Assembly: GCF_964340395.1 (NCBI RefSeq)
Contig: NC_135559.1
Location: 11,992,759 to 12,056,758 of the forward strand
Source of the DNA: Glandiceps talaboti
Lineage: Eukaryota; Hemichordata; Enteropneusta; Spengelidae
Length of the DNA: 64,000 nt
Direction: 5' to 3'
Positions within the stretch are counted from its first letter, which is position 1; each line of letters opens with the position of its first letter. Below, piece by piece: positions 1 to 13,105 of the stretch. A program made the translations under genes and the position numbers. The notes beneath the pieces were generated by a model. The model was not told the origin of the DNA. It searched no databases and saw only the letters and a program-made list of their open reading frames with translations.

Positions 1-324
1 GCACCAATGTACACCATTGCTCCCCCCTAAATTATAATACACTGTTTATTGCTATGTCAATAGTAGATGTTCAGAAAACACCTTCGTATGACCGAGTTTC
101 ACATTATTTCTCTCTGGTAAAGCTTTTGGCCTTGTAGTAAAGATTATTCAAAGTGGTAAGAAATTGACGAATACACACTGACAAAGAACATCTTTTACTC
201 ATTTCTGTCATAGCTACATGTCTTCAGTTGTGTTTTAGCATGTAATTTCTCTTGAGATGCTTAAAGTTTGGTTCTCCATTAACTATGCATAATGCTTTCA
301 GTGATGTTGTATGTTTGATTATAG
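1..324. other. IP3R intron, upstream part
   Basis: The stretch before the acceptor (atag, 321-324) of the first visible exon. No further exon, repeat or regulatory motif was recognised; the missing N-terminal IP3R exons must lie further upstream. Confidence 0.6.
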
Positions 325-3300
325 AATGCATCTGATGCAGAACAACATGATAACGAAAAAGAGCAGAGAAGACACTTTGGCAGGCCTGTCAAATATGGTC
401 AGGTTGTACAGGTAAGGCAATGCGAGTAATGTACGGCGTTTTGCCAGCCATTTATGTATCAGCCAAATCATGATTGCCAGCATCTCCTCCAGAGAACACT
501 ATATTATATACATTCCTAAGACACCCACTAATTAACCATATACAACTATTAAAGTAGGTGTATAGAATGTTGAAATACTTGGAAATATCCGTAAAAATGG
601 ATAGTCAAATATTTTGCATTCACTTATGATCGTTGAAGTTGTGGAAAGGCCTTTGTTGTGGTAACGACATATGCTGTGCAGTGTTTATTGGGATCAAGTA
701 ACTATAGAGTGACTGATATCCATCGTGACATTTGAAAACAGTTATGTCATCAGCATTATTATCACTCTGTTTCAGCTGAGACATCAGTTCACTGGTAAAT
801 ACATCCATGGCAGAACTGAGAGTACTTCTAGATTAGAGCACAGTAACATGCAGGTATGTAAATTTGTCTACTTTGTCTATTATTAGGGCTAATCTCAGTG
901 TTATTTAAATGTAGTTGTAAAAGTATTTCTCTTTTATAAAATTCCATTAAATTAAATTTCGGTTAAACGTAACCATTCCCAATAATACATTATTTAATGA
1001 CTGAAAATGCTGTAAATGTACATGTTTTATTTCAGATGTCTTATTTGAGCAAATTGTCACCCATTAAACTAAGAAGATGTCATTTAACATTGATCTTGTA
1101 GGTCGAGCTTCTTGACTTTAATGACAAAAGTGCCCAGTTTAAGATCATGCCAAGGTATAAAGTAAAGTCCGAAGGTGACATGGTAAGTGTTCAAAGTTAA
1201 ATTTCAACATTTTGTATAGACACGTTTATTATTTTATTTTGGGAGAAATTGCAAACAGCACTTCTTTATAGAAAGAATAAGATATTATGGTCATGAAATG
1301 TGAATACTGTGGTGCCTTTACTTCTGGAATACTAAGACAGACACATGCTATAGCTATAATTGTGATATATGTAATGGGTTATACAAGTGGGTGATAGCAG
1401 TGCCTTCATGATGCATATATTATTACCCTCTTATCAAAGGGACTGTGTACACTTGTTCCCGACAGTGTTACACTGCACTCCAATATTTAATCGTCAACAT
1501 CCATTTGTAGATTAATTCGCATATGTCATATTATTAGTTTGTCGTAGCCTCAGTACTTTCAAAAGTGATGAGATCTAATAATTTATTATAATTGTGTAAC
1601 CTAAGCATTGGATATGGTTTGGTGATTGTAAGTGTGACTATTGTTGCCCAGCAAAAGAATGCCAAAGCATATGAAATCACAAATAATTTGCTTGTAAGTG
1701 CTTGAACATTTTGCCTTGTTAATTCCACAGGTGCTCATTGATGATCAGATGGTATTAGAGAGTGTAGAATCTCCTGGCCAATATTTGCATGTCAGTAAGC
1801 ATACCTTTGGAGACAGATCTGTCAATTTCTCTGCGTAAGTGTAAACTAAATATAATGCTTTCAATTAGCACATTAGACAATCACCATGTACTTCTAATAG
1901 AACGAAGGTTGAATGATGGATGAAAAGGGAAAGTAGTTACTCAAAATATATGACATCTGAATAAATGCAAACAATATGTTTGCCAATCAACTCTGAGATG
2001 TGAAGTGATAACAGTTGATGTCATTTACCATTCGAGAATCGGGGATTTTTCTTTAGATGCTTCATGTTGATTTATGTAGTTGAGGTAGAGAAAATTACAG
2101 ATGAGTTCCTTATTGCCATGCAAATACCTAATTTCGTATTGTGTGTCATTCTCGATTCTCCAAATGAAATATCAAATGAGTACTAGTCTAATATAAGAGT
2201 ATTTCCATGTGCCCAGAAACATTTTCGAAATATGTCAACCTTGTATAATCGTGGCATGTCAGGATGCGAGTAATTTTTTTTTTCATTTTAGTCGAGAGTT
2301 GAATGTATCGGTGATTAAGTCTGGATTTACACCTCACAGATATGGGAAACCAAACTCAGATCAGTCAGATCTTGTTAAGGTAAGAAGTTTAAAAGAAAAT
2401 ATTGTATGCAGCCATTTGTAGCAGTTAGCTATAAATAAGGTTATGTAAATTGACACATTACTTGATGGGTTTACATTCTATTAAAACATTTGTTCTCTAC
2501 TCCAATTTATACTAATGAGTGGTCAGATGATGGGCAAATGGTGACAATCTTTATGGTCTAGGTATGGGTTTTGCGTACCAAGGTTGTACAACAACGGGCC
2601 AATTTGTATGGTGTCCGTAAGCTGTACTACCGAGGACCACAAAACCCATTTTTGGGCAGTAAAGATTTTATCATATAACCCATGCAGTGGCATGGACATA
2701 TCAACTGATAATGACGTAACCACATACATTGACAGTGAACTAATAGTTTTTTTCCTCAAAAACGTAAATAGAATGAAGACATTAACAAAGCCAAATAACT
2801 GAGTGAAGGGATATTGATGAACACTCCACTCGCCATATTTTGGGGCAGTGTGCCGGGGCATGATACTGGAAAATTACTGCCTCGATGCAGGTGGTTTCCA
2901 TTGATTTGCATGTACTAGATAATATAATAAGGTGTTTTCATTACTGTCTCATGTCAAGATATATATTTTGGGAAATAACAACTTTGAATAAGCTTTCTAG
3001 GGTTCTTCCTTTCTGAAGGAAACTTATCATTTTAAATGTGGCAGAAATCAGCTTGTGTCAGTCGTCTCGTAGGTATTTTAGTTTGAATACCATGGGTAGC
3101 TTTTAACATGTCTTTAATGCATATTGTCATAATTTTGTTTATTATAATGATTTCCTATCAATGAGTTATTTTCAATTTAAGGCGGGGTCTGTGTTCAGAC
3201 TTTTTCACAAAGAAATTGAAGCCTATCTGACAGCTGAGGGTGTTTTTGACTCTGAAGTTTGTGAAAATGGTAAGTGGGCTTCTGAGTAAGTCATGAGTAT

Positions 3301-5274
3301 AATAAGTGCTCGGTTGTTAACAAATCTTCGGAATGCTATTATCGCGACGTACACATCCATATACATAATATAATCTGAGTTGAACAGTAGGTTACATTTC
3401 TTCTTTGCGATAATTAAGATATTTTGCATGATATTGAGCATTGTTTAATGGTACCGTTGATATTTCTTTTTCCAAACTTGTAAAACAGGTCCCATTTCAT
3501 TTGAATGAAAACTATGCTTTGTATTATACATTATCAATGTTTGTAACACAAGCTTTAATTTATTGCTGTGGTGTGATTACAATGTGCATATACTTGTTTA
3601 GAGAAGTAAAAATCATTCCTTAGTGTATTTGATGGCATGTAGTATGCATTGCGAATTCATACTCAAAATGTTTAATTCTAGAGTTCACGATACAAAGTGT
3701 TCATTGCCTATCTAGATAAAGAGGAGAATGTGCCTTTGTTTTTTCCATAGTCCATTTACGAGTAAGGAAAACTGATCTAAATCGTCCAAAGACACTGCTG
3801 CCAAGCACGTCAGCAAATACATATTGGCAGATAGAGGCAGAGGAAGGTATAATGAAAGGTAGGATGTTTCCACTGATAATATATATTATAATATGTGTTT
3901 ATAAAGGTGGCCCTGTTTCAAAACATCACAGGCATAGTGATAGCAAGATGGCAACATGACAAACTATTTAATGTAAAAGTACATGTGACGGCAATGTTTC
4001 TGACCCCATTAAATTATTTGGAGAGAGAACAATCTACCCACTGAAATAATTCATTCTACGTCAATAAACACATCAGCTGTTGGGGACTGGTCTCGGTCCT
4101 TATAATTTGTCTGACCTTGGTACATGTATGGAGACCATTGAGGGATAATATTCAGAATAATGAGGATCCATACTACTAGGAGGAAGACGGAGAGAGTTGT
4201 AGCCTGATGTAATGCTGTGGGTTTAACATCTTAACCACATCAAACCTATCATTGAATGTTGGCTACAACGAATAGCGATCTGGAATCTTTGTTTATCAGT
4301 AGCTACACATCTACAGAGCCAAGTTTGTCACCATGTACTGTCTTGTTGCCAGAGCTGTATATGTCATTAATACCGAGATGAAGTCATACTGTTTATGATA
4401 CCATTTAATAATACACCTGAACGGTCTTCCCTCATTATCTTCCGTAAGGAGAGCTCGTTATAGTAATTTGATAATGTTATAATCATAATAATTGCAGTAT
4501 TACTCTACAATGTTCTGATTTAGTGTTGAAAAGTATACGTATCTCAAAGCTGACTTATTTTCTATAGGGGAAATGATGAAATGGGAACAAAAATGCCGCA
4601 TCAGACATTTTTCAACAAGGAAATATCTGCACATGACTAAGATAGATACTAAAGTACAGGTAAGGTAACCATAATCAAAATAGATAAATCACAGACGTTC
4701 TTCAAATGTGCAAACCCCAAGAAGAATAACAATATCCAGAAATTATGTTCAGGCAATCAGAAAACAAAAGCATGGACAGAAATTCTTATGAATTACTTTA
4801 TTCATTACATGTATGATTAATATATGGAGGGAAACTTTCAATTATAGTAGTTACTTGTACGAAATCCACAAACAAGCTTGGACATTTTACGTGATGTAAA
4901 AATAGAAAAACATGTTAATTCATACATTTAGATTATCTTCAGTTTATAGTCGTGGTGTTTTTAATTCTTTGTTGCAGGTTGGTTTGACAGCCAATGCAGA
5001 TCCTGACTCTGTATTCAAATTGCACCATGTTATATATGATAGGGATGAAATCCAGTTTGAGAGCTACACTAGAATAGAACATGTGGAGACAGGACACTGG
5101 TTGCATGGTTTAGAAGGTATGTATCTGGCATTCCTAAATAAACGTCTATGTTACAATGATGGTATACCCATTTCATTTGTTCATCCATATACATTTCTAA
5201 GTCCACCCATCAATTAATTACATCAATTCATTCCCCTCACACAAACGTATATCTACATGAACATATGGATATGA

Positions 5275-5306
<32 letters not shown>

Positions 5307-5929
5307 GCACATACGTATCACATGCATGCATACATACATACATGCATGCATACATACATACATACATACATACAGAGCTACACAGATACGCAAAGTCATG
5401 GTGTCATACATTTGGCTTGATAAATACTTTTTGTTTTATAGGAATTTACCTACGAAAGGAGTCAGAGGCATGGGAAGAAGCAAGTTAGTACATCTGTTGG
5501 CTTCCATACTATCATATCATAAGTAACTATTGATTATGATGAAAGCCTCCCCGTTTATGACTCTTGTAATTAATAAGCTGGTCACAGTTGAACTACTTCA
5601 CTTGACGATATTGCTGTACATGTTCATTCCCATTTCGTTAGAAGTTTCAGATCAGAATATCACCATACGAATCATTTAATCAAAAACACCAAGCATATTG
5701 CTAAAAGACAGTTATCGCGCTGTAATATACTTATCTTTATTTTTCAAGAATCTCCTTTTATGCAGTTCTAATATACGAAATCTAGATATTATTTATATCT
5801 GGACCTTTTCTTACAGACGTTCAGCAACTGGAGCATTCGTTAAGTGGTTTGCAGTGGGACAAAGCTACATTGAGAAATGTTGGCACCAGTAAAAAGAAAC
5901 TCTATGATGATGCATTCACAATTCAAATG
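325..5929 (+). CDS. ITPR: IP3R exons 1-11: suppressor domain and beta-trefoil half of the IP3-binding core
   Basis: Exons 325-411, 776-853, 1102-1182, 1731-1834, 2292-2379, 3182-3269, 3751-3858, 4568-4659, 4978-5116, 5442-5483, 5817-5929 (about 340 codons). They encode the end of the N-terminal suppressor trefoil (YGQVVQ, GKYIHGRTES, IMPRYKVKSEGDM) and the MIR-type trefoil (VFRLFHKEIEAYLT, HLRVRKTDL, CRIRHFSTRKYLHMT, DDAFTIQM). By alignment with mammalian type 1 numbering, R241, R265 and T267 are kept, whereas K249 is Ala, T266 is Lys, G268 is Asp and R269 is Leu. These residues contact the phosphates in the known receptor, so ligand affinity probably differs. The tiny 42-base exon 5442-5483 is supported by phase and by the fit of IYLRKESEAWEEA to the family. 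Confidence 0.9.
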
Positions 5930-8900
5930 GTAAGTACGCATAAAATATAACAAATGTAAACAAATGTCAGAAACTACAAAAGGTTACTTTATCACAAGCA
6001 GGAAATGTTACCTTGTCCAAATACTTCGTCTAGGCTTGATTGACGTCTTCAGTGGACTGAATGTTTTCGCCAGGTGTTAATGGTGCCACTTGACTATTGA
6101 CCAATGCTTCGGAATTGATGCCTGGTCGTATGCTGCAAGTCCCCATCTCGGTTCATTGTAGGTTTCTCCTTTCGGATATACATTGCCTCAGGCCACTTCC
6201 TGTGTAGATCCCTATACTGTACTATTCTCCTATACTAGTCTCTTTATGCATTAGTTGGTACCCATCAATATCTATTTTGTGTCCCCAGGTCCATGAATGT
6301 TCTGCCACAACTGATTTCATGATCTTTTCCCTAATTGATTTTCTGCGTTCTTCTATACTGGTTTTTTGTTGTCTCCCACTTTCTACGATGTAGGAACCAT
6401 TGCACGAATTACACTTGATCCTGTAGATGCCCCACAGACCTGTTCCGAAGGGGTCTTGTCTTTGGGAGCAATCTTCCGGATTGTGCAGTCAGGCTTTGAC
6501 ACTAACTGAATGTTGTGCTTTTTATAAATCCTGGCTAGTTTTTCACTAAGACCATGGGCATGGGGGAGCACAACCATGCCAGATGAGTGAGATCAAACAT
6601 CCAGTTTGAGTATCCACATATAGACAGTGCTGATTTCACTTTTTCACTTTCCTTCACCCTGTCTTCTTCATTCGTGACAATAGTTTCCCTTCTGTTGAGA
6701 AGGGTTCTGACTACTCCAACTTTCTGGTTAATGGGGGGGATGTGATTGAAATTAAGATATTGGTCCGTTTGTGTAAGTTTATGGTAAACACTGAGTTCTA
6801 AATGTCCATCCTCACCTTTATCTATGCTAGAATCAAGAAAACCCAGCTCATTCTTTTTTTCGATTTCGCTGGTAAATTTTATATTGCTAAGTTGTTTATT
6901 CAAATGTTCTGAGAACGGATCAATATAGTCATGTTTCATGATGGTAAACATGTCAAGTTGTAGTTTCTAGTGCCCTCTGTTCAAACCCCTCCATAAACAG
7001 GTGAGCCACAATCGGAGAGATTGGTGAGTCCATACCTGCACCTTGGTTCTAACGGCAGTCGTTGTCTCTGAACTGGAAATACGTAGTATCCAGGGCAAAA
7101 GATAACAAATCGGTGATATCTTTGACCGAGAGATTCGTTCTATCCTTAAGTGAACTATCCTCCTGCAGTCGGCGTCTGATGACATCCACTGCATCCTCCA
7201 CGGACACACTTACGAACAATGCTGATGCATCGTACGAAATCATGACCTCGTCCTCTTCATCACCTCCGAAGCATTTGGTCAATAATCACGTGACGCCATT
7301 AACACCTGGCAAAAACATTCAGTCTAATAAAGAAGTCAATCGAATCTAGACGAAATATTTGGACAAGGTAACATTTCCTGCCTGTGATATAATAACCTTT
7401 ATATATACGACGAAACCAAGCTGACGAATCTCTTTGGATCTACAAATATATTGATAATGATTAAAAAAATATCACCATCAGATTGAACGATAATGCTGAC
7501 GGATAAGGTTACAATGTAAACGTAGCAATTCTTTGTTTACATGTTCTTGTTTGTCTTTTGATATGCTTTCTTCTATAGGTGAATGGGGAACTAGTTCAGA
7601 TATTCAACTTTGTAGCAGGTATCGTCCCAGTACTTCAAAAGTTAATAGCTGACGTAAGTTTAACATGCCAAATAATTAATGTACATACAGTACACCACTA
7701 ACGTTAGTAGATTTCAGTAATGTAAATAGAATACTTGGTGATATGTATCTACATTACTAATGGTTTTAGATTGATGAGAAGTACGAATTAATTGATACAT
7801 TTTCATTTTAGATCGAGGGATATAGTAAGTCGTGAATTGTTACTATCTGCCCATCAGTTTGGTATGATCGGAACATAATTTTTATCTGACCTGATTGTAT
7901 ATTGTCGGTTTCAAGTGTATTGCCGGCCACTTATGAAGTGCACTTGGTCTACCAATGTCACGATTTGTGACCTAATTGGATGTATCACAAACTCAAATAC
8001 AAGCCAAAGATGAGTCACATCACTTAAAATTGTAGTCGTCATCAGGGCAAAGGAAGAGAGGACTTGAGAGTCAATTCTTGATAACTAGAACGAAGAAATA
8101 TATGGTTACTGTTGATTGTTTTATTTTTCCGAATTTGCTAATACCTTAAGTTTGAGCTTTGGTCACGGTACCTATGATTGGTAACTACAAATAGCTTGTA
8201 CTTACTTTTCTCATCACCTAACTTTACACTCATAATTTTGCAGAAAAAGGAGGGACGCGTTCTTGACTTCAAGAGAAGTAAAGCAATACTATCTACACTA
8301 AATGAATTGAAGGACTTCATGATTGTGAAGGGGCAACCGGTCAAAGATAGACAGAAACTGCTCAGAAATCTCAAGGTTCTCGAATTGCTTGTGGAAATCT
8401 GTAAACTTCAGAATAGTGGCTCAGAGGACCAAAGGTTTGATTTGATCGATTTTGTATTATTATTGACCTCTTTAAAGCAGAAAATGACATTTCAACATAC
8501 AGCGAATGGAATACCAAATGTGAATAAACTGACATCCTGACAAATGTGCAGTCATATTATATATGAAAGATAAAGAAACAGTCAATACATTTCAAGTAAA
8601 CATTAATTGAAATCTCAACTAATATTCATTTCTCCAAACAGATATATCAAAATCGTTGGAAAATGCTACAATGTAATGGAGACATTTGTGATAGGAGACA
8701 GCAGAAAGAATGAACTATATCTCACTAGTTTCATGGATTTCTTTCAAGATCAGATAAAAAGAAGGGTAAGTAAGATCATGCCTGTTGATATTCTCATTTG
8801 CCGTGTTCACAATGATGGCGTACAATATAATAGTGCTTAATCTCCAGGGTATCGTTGTCATATTGACTGTATTTGAGTACCAACTTGTTTTCTATCACCG

Positions 8901-9375
8901 AGATTTCACTGAAAGGTGTATAATTAGATATCATTCCCCAATATTTTTCTTTGTTCAGCCAAGAAAAATACGAGTGCCCTAAGAGGCCTTGTCACTACAA
9001 GTCACGAGATAAATAATGATAAAACCTTTTGGTCACGAGTTTCTTTAAGCTGAATGAAGATAAATATTGGAGAATAATACCAGTATATAATGATATCTCC
9101 TGAAGCATAATTTGTCTTTTAAAATGGGACAAATGTTGGCGATTTGGAATGTTTTGACTCATATTTCGAGCATCACTGTTCTCTGTTCAAAGACAAATCC
9201 TTGGCTTGTGCATGGTATAATCTGTGCTATATGTTTTGAATGTGTCCGTTAATATTATCACTTTTACTCTTAAGTGAAAAAAAACATGTATTGTGAAAGA
9301 AAAATGCTTCCTTCCACAGAGATGTCATGACACACCCATTGCAAGATTTGAACAGCTGTCACCACCACCACCACC

Positions 9376-9436
<61 letters not shown>

Positions 9437-9466
9437 CCACCACCGCCACCATAATCGTCGTCGTCG

Positions 9467-9528
<62 letters not shown>

Positions 9529-9607
9529 TTTGTCGTCGTCGTCATCGTCATCATAATCATTATCATTATCATCATTTTCATCATAATCATCATTATTATC
9601 ATTGTAG

Positions 9608-9641
<34 letters not shown>

Positions 9642-9642
9642 T

Positions 9643-9674
<32 letters not shown>

Positions 9675-12600
9675 TATTATCATGCTAGCATTCTAATATA
9701 TTTTCGTCTATTTGGTCATCAGGATAACATAGGGCTTCAGGCAGTTGATATGGTAACAGAGTTATTTAAAGACAACAGAAAGATCATTGATAGAATAACA
9801 ACTCAACAAATTGATTCGTTTGTAGATCTTCTCAGAGGAAATAAGGTAGGTTCGTGTTAGCCAAGTTAAATGTCACTAGAATGATACTGTTTTGAAAACC
9901 ATTGTCAATCTTAATATGGTTTTTAGTTGATGAACAGGTTTTCATACCTATTACAAAAATTCATTAATTTTATTTGAAGCTGGTCAGAGTTAGCTATATT
10001 TTTCGTTTAGCTGTGTGTTTCTTTTAAAGTGAGGATACTAACTTTAGTTGCAGTTGTTAACTTAGAACGTAGTATATTCGAGAGTTGTAGGGATTTAGAA
10101 TGACTTACTCTTTGAACAGTATTTATCTTAAACACAATGTATTTTATATCAATGTGTTGATTTATGTTTGTTTGAACCTGTGACCTCCCCAAAACACTAT
10201 TTTCGATTCTAGTTCGAAACCCCAGTCAGCTTCATTTTTTTTATTATCGTAGATATCTTCAATATTTCAAGCCAATTACAAATGTGCAATTTGATGCAAT
10301 GAAACATTAGCACTTCAGTGAGTTTTGTTGATTACTTCCTCTGTTTTTCAACAATATTACAGAATTATCGATATTTACATTTGTTGGGTGTGCTTTGTGT
10401 ATGTGATGGCGTTGCTATTCCTGAAAACCAAAGTAAGTGTTTTCAAATGCCCCAGTTTGTATTTGTTTTAAATATTTCTGAGTCTATTAGTTGTAAATTC
10501 AACAAAAGACCCCCTTAGTGAGCTGAAATCATCTTAGCCAGAATAATGACTTTGAGCTATTCTGCGGCCAAAAGGGTTCCATTCTGGAGTCAAATTTCTC
10601 AGTAGTTGGACTGAAATTATCTTGGCCAGAATAGTGCCTCACTTTTTTTCACTCACCTAGGACGCCTTATAGGCGCTGTTCTGGGTAATGCCATTCTCGG
10701 GCCTAGTACCATTAGTCATTACTTCTGTATACACCTGAATTCTCATTTTCGAATACATTTTTTCGGATATCTACATCCCAAAGACTCCGAATATCACATT
10801 TGCGATTTCATTTGAAGACTGTTAAGCTGTTTATGTTCAGACAAGTCTCGAAATTTCACACATATTTACTCGTCAATTTACCAATTTCTCCAGCTTATAT
10901 TTGTGATACTTGGTTGAGAAATGGTCAAGATGCTTTATTGCAAGAGGTAAGACTTAGTATAAAATCTTTTCCCCTTACTATTATTCACCTATAACGAATG
11001 TTAATGACAAAGTCAAGTATACACATTTTATAAAGTTATGCTCTACCAAATTAATAGTGCTGTTATTTGTTTGAAGAACGTTTTCACATTGTCATTGTTA
11101 GCTATCTGATGAAAACTTTTTAAAATATGTATGATGGTTCTTTGTTTTTCAAATCCCTCTCCAGTCCTATTTGTACCTTACTGAAGTTGGAACAGAACTT
11201 GCTAACATGGACAATGACATCGTATATGTTTCCGTTGATAGCGGAAAAAACTGGATTGAATTACCAAAATTTGTAAGCAATGTGACCAGTGAAAACTTTC
11301 TGTTTTTGGACCATCAGCTTGATCTGTTTGGACAACTGTGCCATGTAAGTTCGTAAAACGCTATCTAAATGAACTATTTAATGATGTGATTTATCGTTTA
11401 CAGAACAATACAGTAAGAGTGATGATTTTGATGCGGATAAAGACTATTGTATTAACGAGTAACAATCTTCCATGTGTGTGTGTGTGTGCGCGCGTGCGTG
11501 GGGGGGGGGGGTCAGTTTATCGTATGCATGAGCTTTAATGCTTTGGAAAACCTTGTGTAGTTCATCACTGATAGATTAAAGTTTATACTACTTCCAGTCC
11601 AGACCGTGCCATTACACATAAACTTTTTGCAACATTCGGAAACGAAATCCGGAGGTTTAGTGAAGGGCTAGAGCTTCATAGTAGGGATCAATGGATTACC
11701 ACCCTTGTGCCATTATCTTGCTGTTTAATAAAATCACATTCATGATCGTCATCAAATGATTGTCTCTATTGTGCAAATTTAGGGGCTGAAGCAAATTTGG
11801 CAATTTTTTCATGTGTATCCTTTTTCACAGGTCAATAAGCTTATACTCATTGTAGCTAAATTTACACTTGGCTTTTAAGTCATATGCGTTAAAATGTAAA
11901 CGCTAACCAACATCTTCCATAATACTAATATCATAAGGCATATTTTCATTACTAAACAGGGTCGAAATGATTATGCAATTAACAAGATCACAAAGGAATT
12001 ACGCTACCTAACATGGCAAGAAGCCTTCCACTGTTTGAAGAATGGAAAGCTTCCAGCCCAACTCAGAGCAAAATATTGTGCCGTTATTATCAGTAAGTAT
12101 CGCATTTTAAATAGAATGATGTTAAATTATTTCTACTTACTTACTTGTAAATATTTATTGTATTTTGTCAGACATATTCCATAAAAGCTTCGATAAATTA
12201 TATTTTATTGTATATTTCGCAGCCATTTTGGCACAATGAGACCTAACCTAACCTAACATAACATAACCTAACCTAACCTAACCTAACTTAACCGAACATA
12301 ACAACCGAACATAACACAGCATAACATAACATAACATAAACTACGAGGACTAACGTTTCGAAGTATTTGCTCGTCACATAATATAATCATTTGTTTTGAA
12401 TAGTAATTTCTGTGAAAATTGTGTTTTCTGAACAGAGTTATTCGTTGATGTGGGCGATAACCAGTCGTTTTTGGAGAGAATAAAACTGTCTTTCGAGTGG
12501 ACAAGCATCGGACATAACACTTCGGAACAAATCGTAAGCGATATCAGTTTGTGGCTCTTCGATAATATGTATATAAGGATAACTAAAAACTCTTCAAAAT

Positions 12601-13053
12601 TAATTGAAGTTCGAATCAAGTCGCACAGTGTTGGGATTTCCTCTAATTTATTACAGATGACTGCCACCCTTTCCTCAAAATTCATAACTGTAACAGTAGC
12701 AGATTCTATACGTAAAACAACAACACTAGATAGCAGTGTCATTAAAAGTCATGGAAACAGAGAAACCCAGAATGCTAAGTCTTCTTTTTCAATACGTATA
12801 CACGAGAATGATTCTATTGCACAATTGTATGATATTCGAAATTGATCTTATGTGCATTTTCTGTTCTTGTACAGCTTTTGGGGAGATTGGGTGGAAGTGT
12901 GGTCGAGATGGGTGATCCATTTGTTGTAATAAACAGGTCATGTGGTGTTACGACGATATCGTAGCGTTGGAATATGTATAAGTAATACACCCCTCATAAA
13001 GACATGTTGACCTTGAGTTTGATATAATATGGTCATGTTCGACCTTAGCTAGC

Positions 13054-13105
<52 letters not shown>

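Noticed and set aside
2523-2861. 112-codon open frame on the minus strand
   Set aside because: No family resemblance, no splice context, inside an IP3R intron; compatible with chance.
9270-9860. Long poly-His (+) and poly-Met (-) open frames
   Set aside because: They are translations of a CAC/CAT microsatellite. Only 9723-9845 inside the + frame is a real IP3R exon.
12374-12845. Overlapping open frames on both strands
   Set aside because: Only 12436-12533 has splice sites, phase and position fitting the IP3R; the rest is chance.
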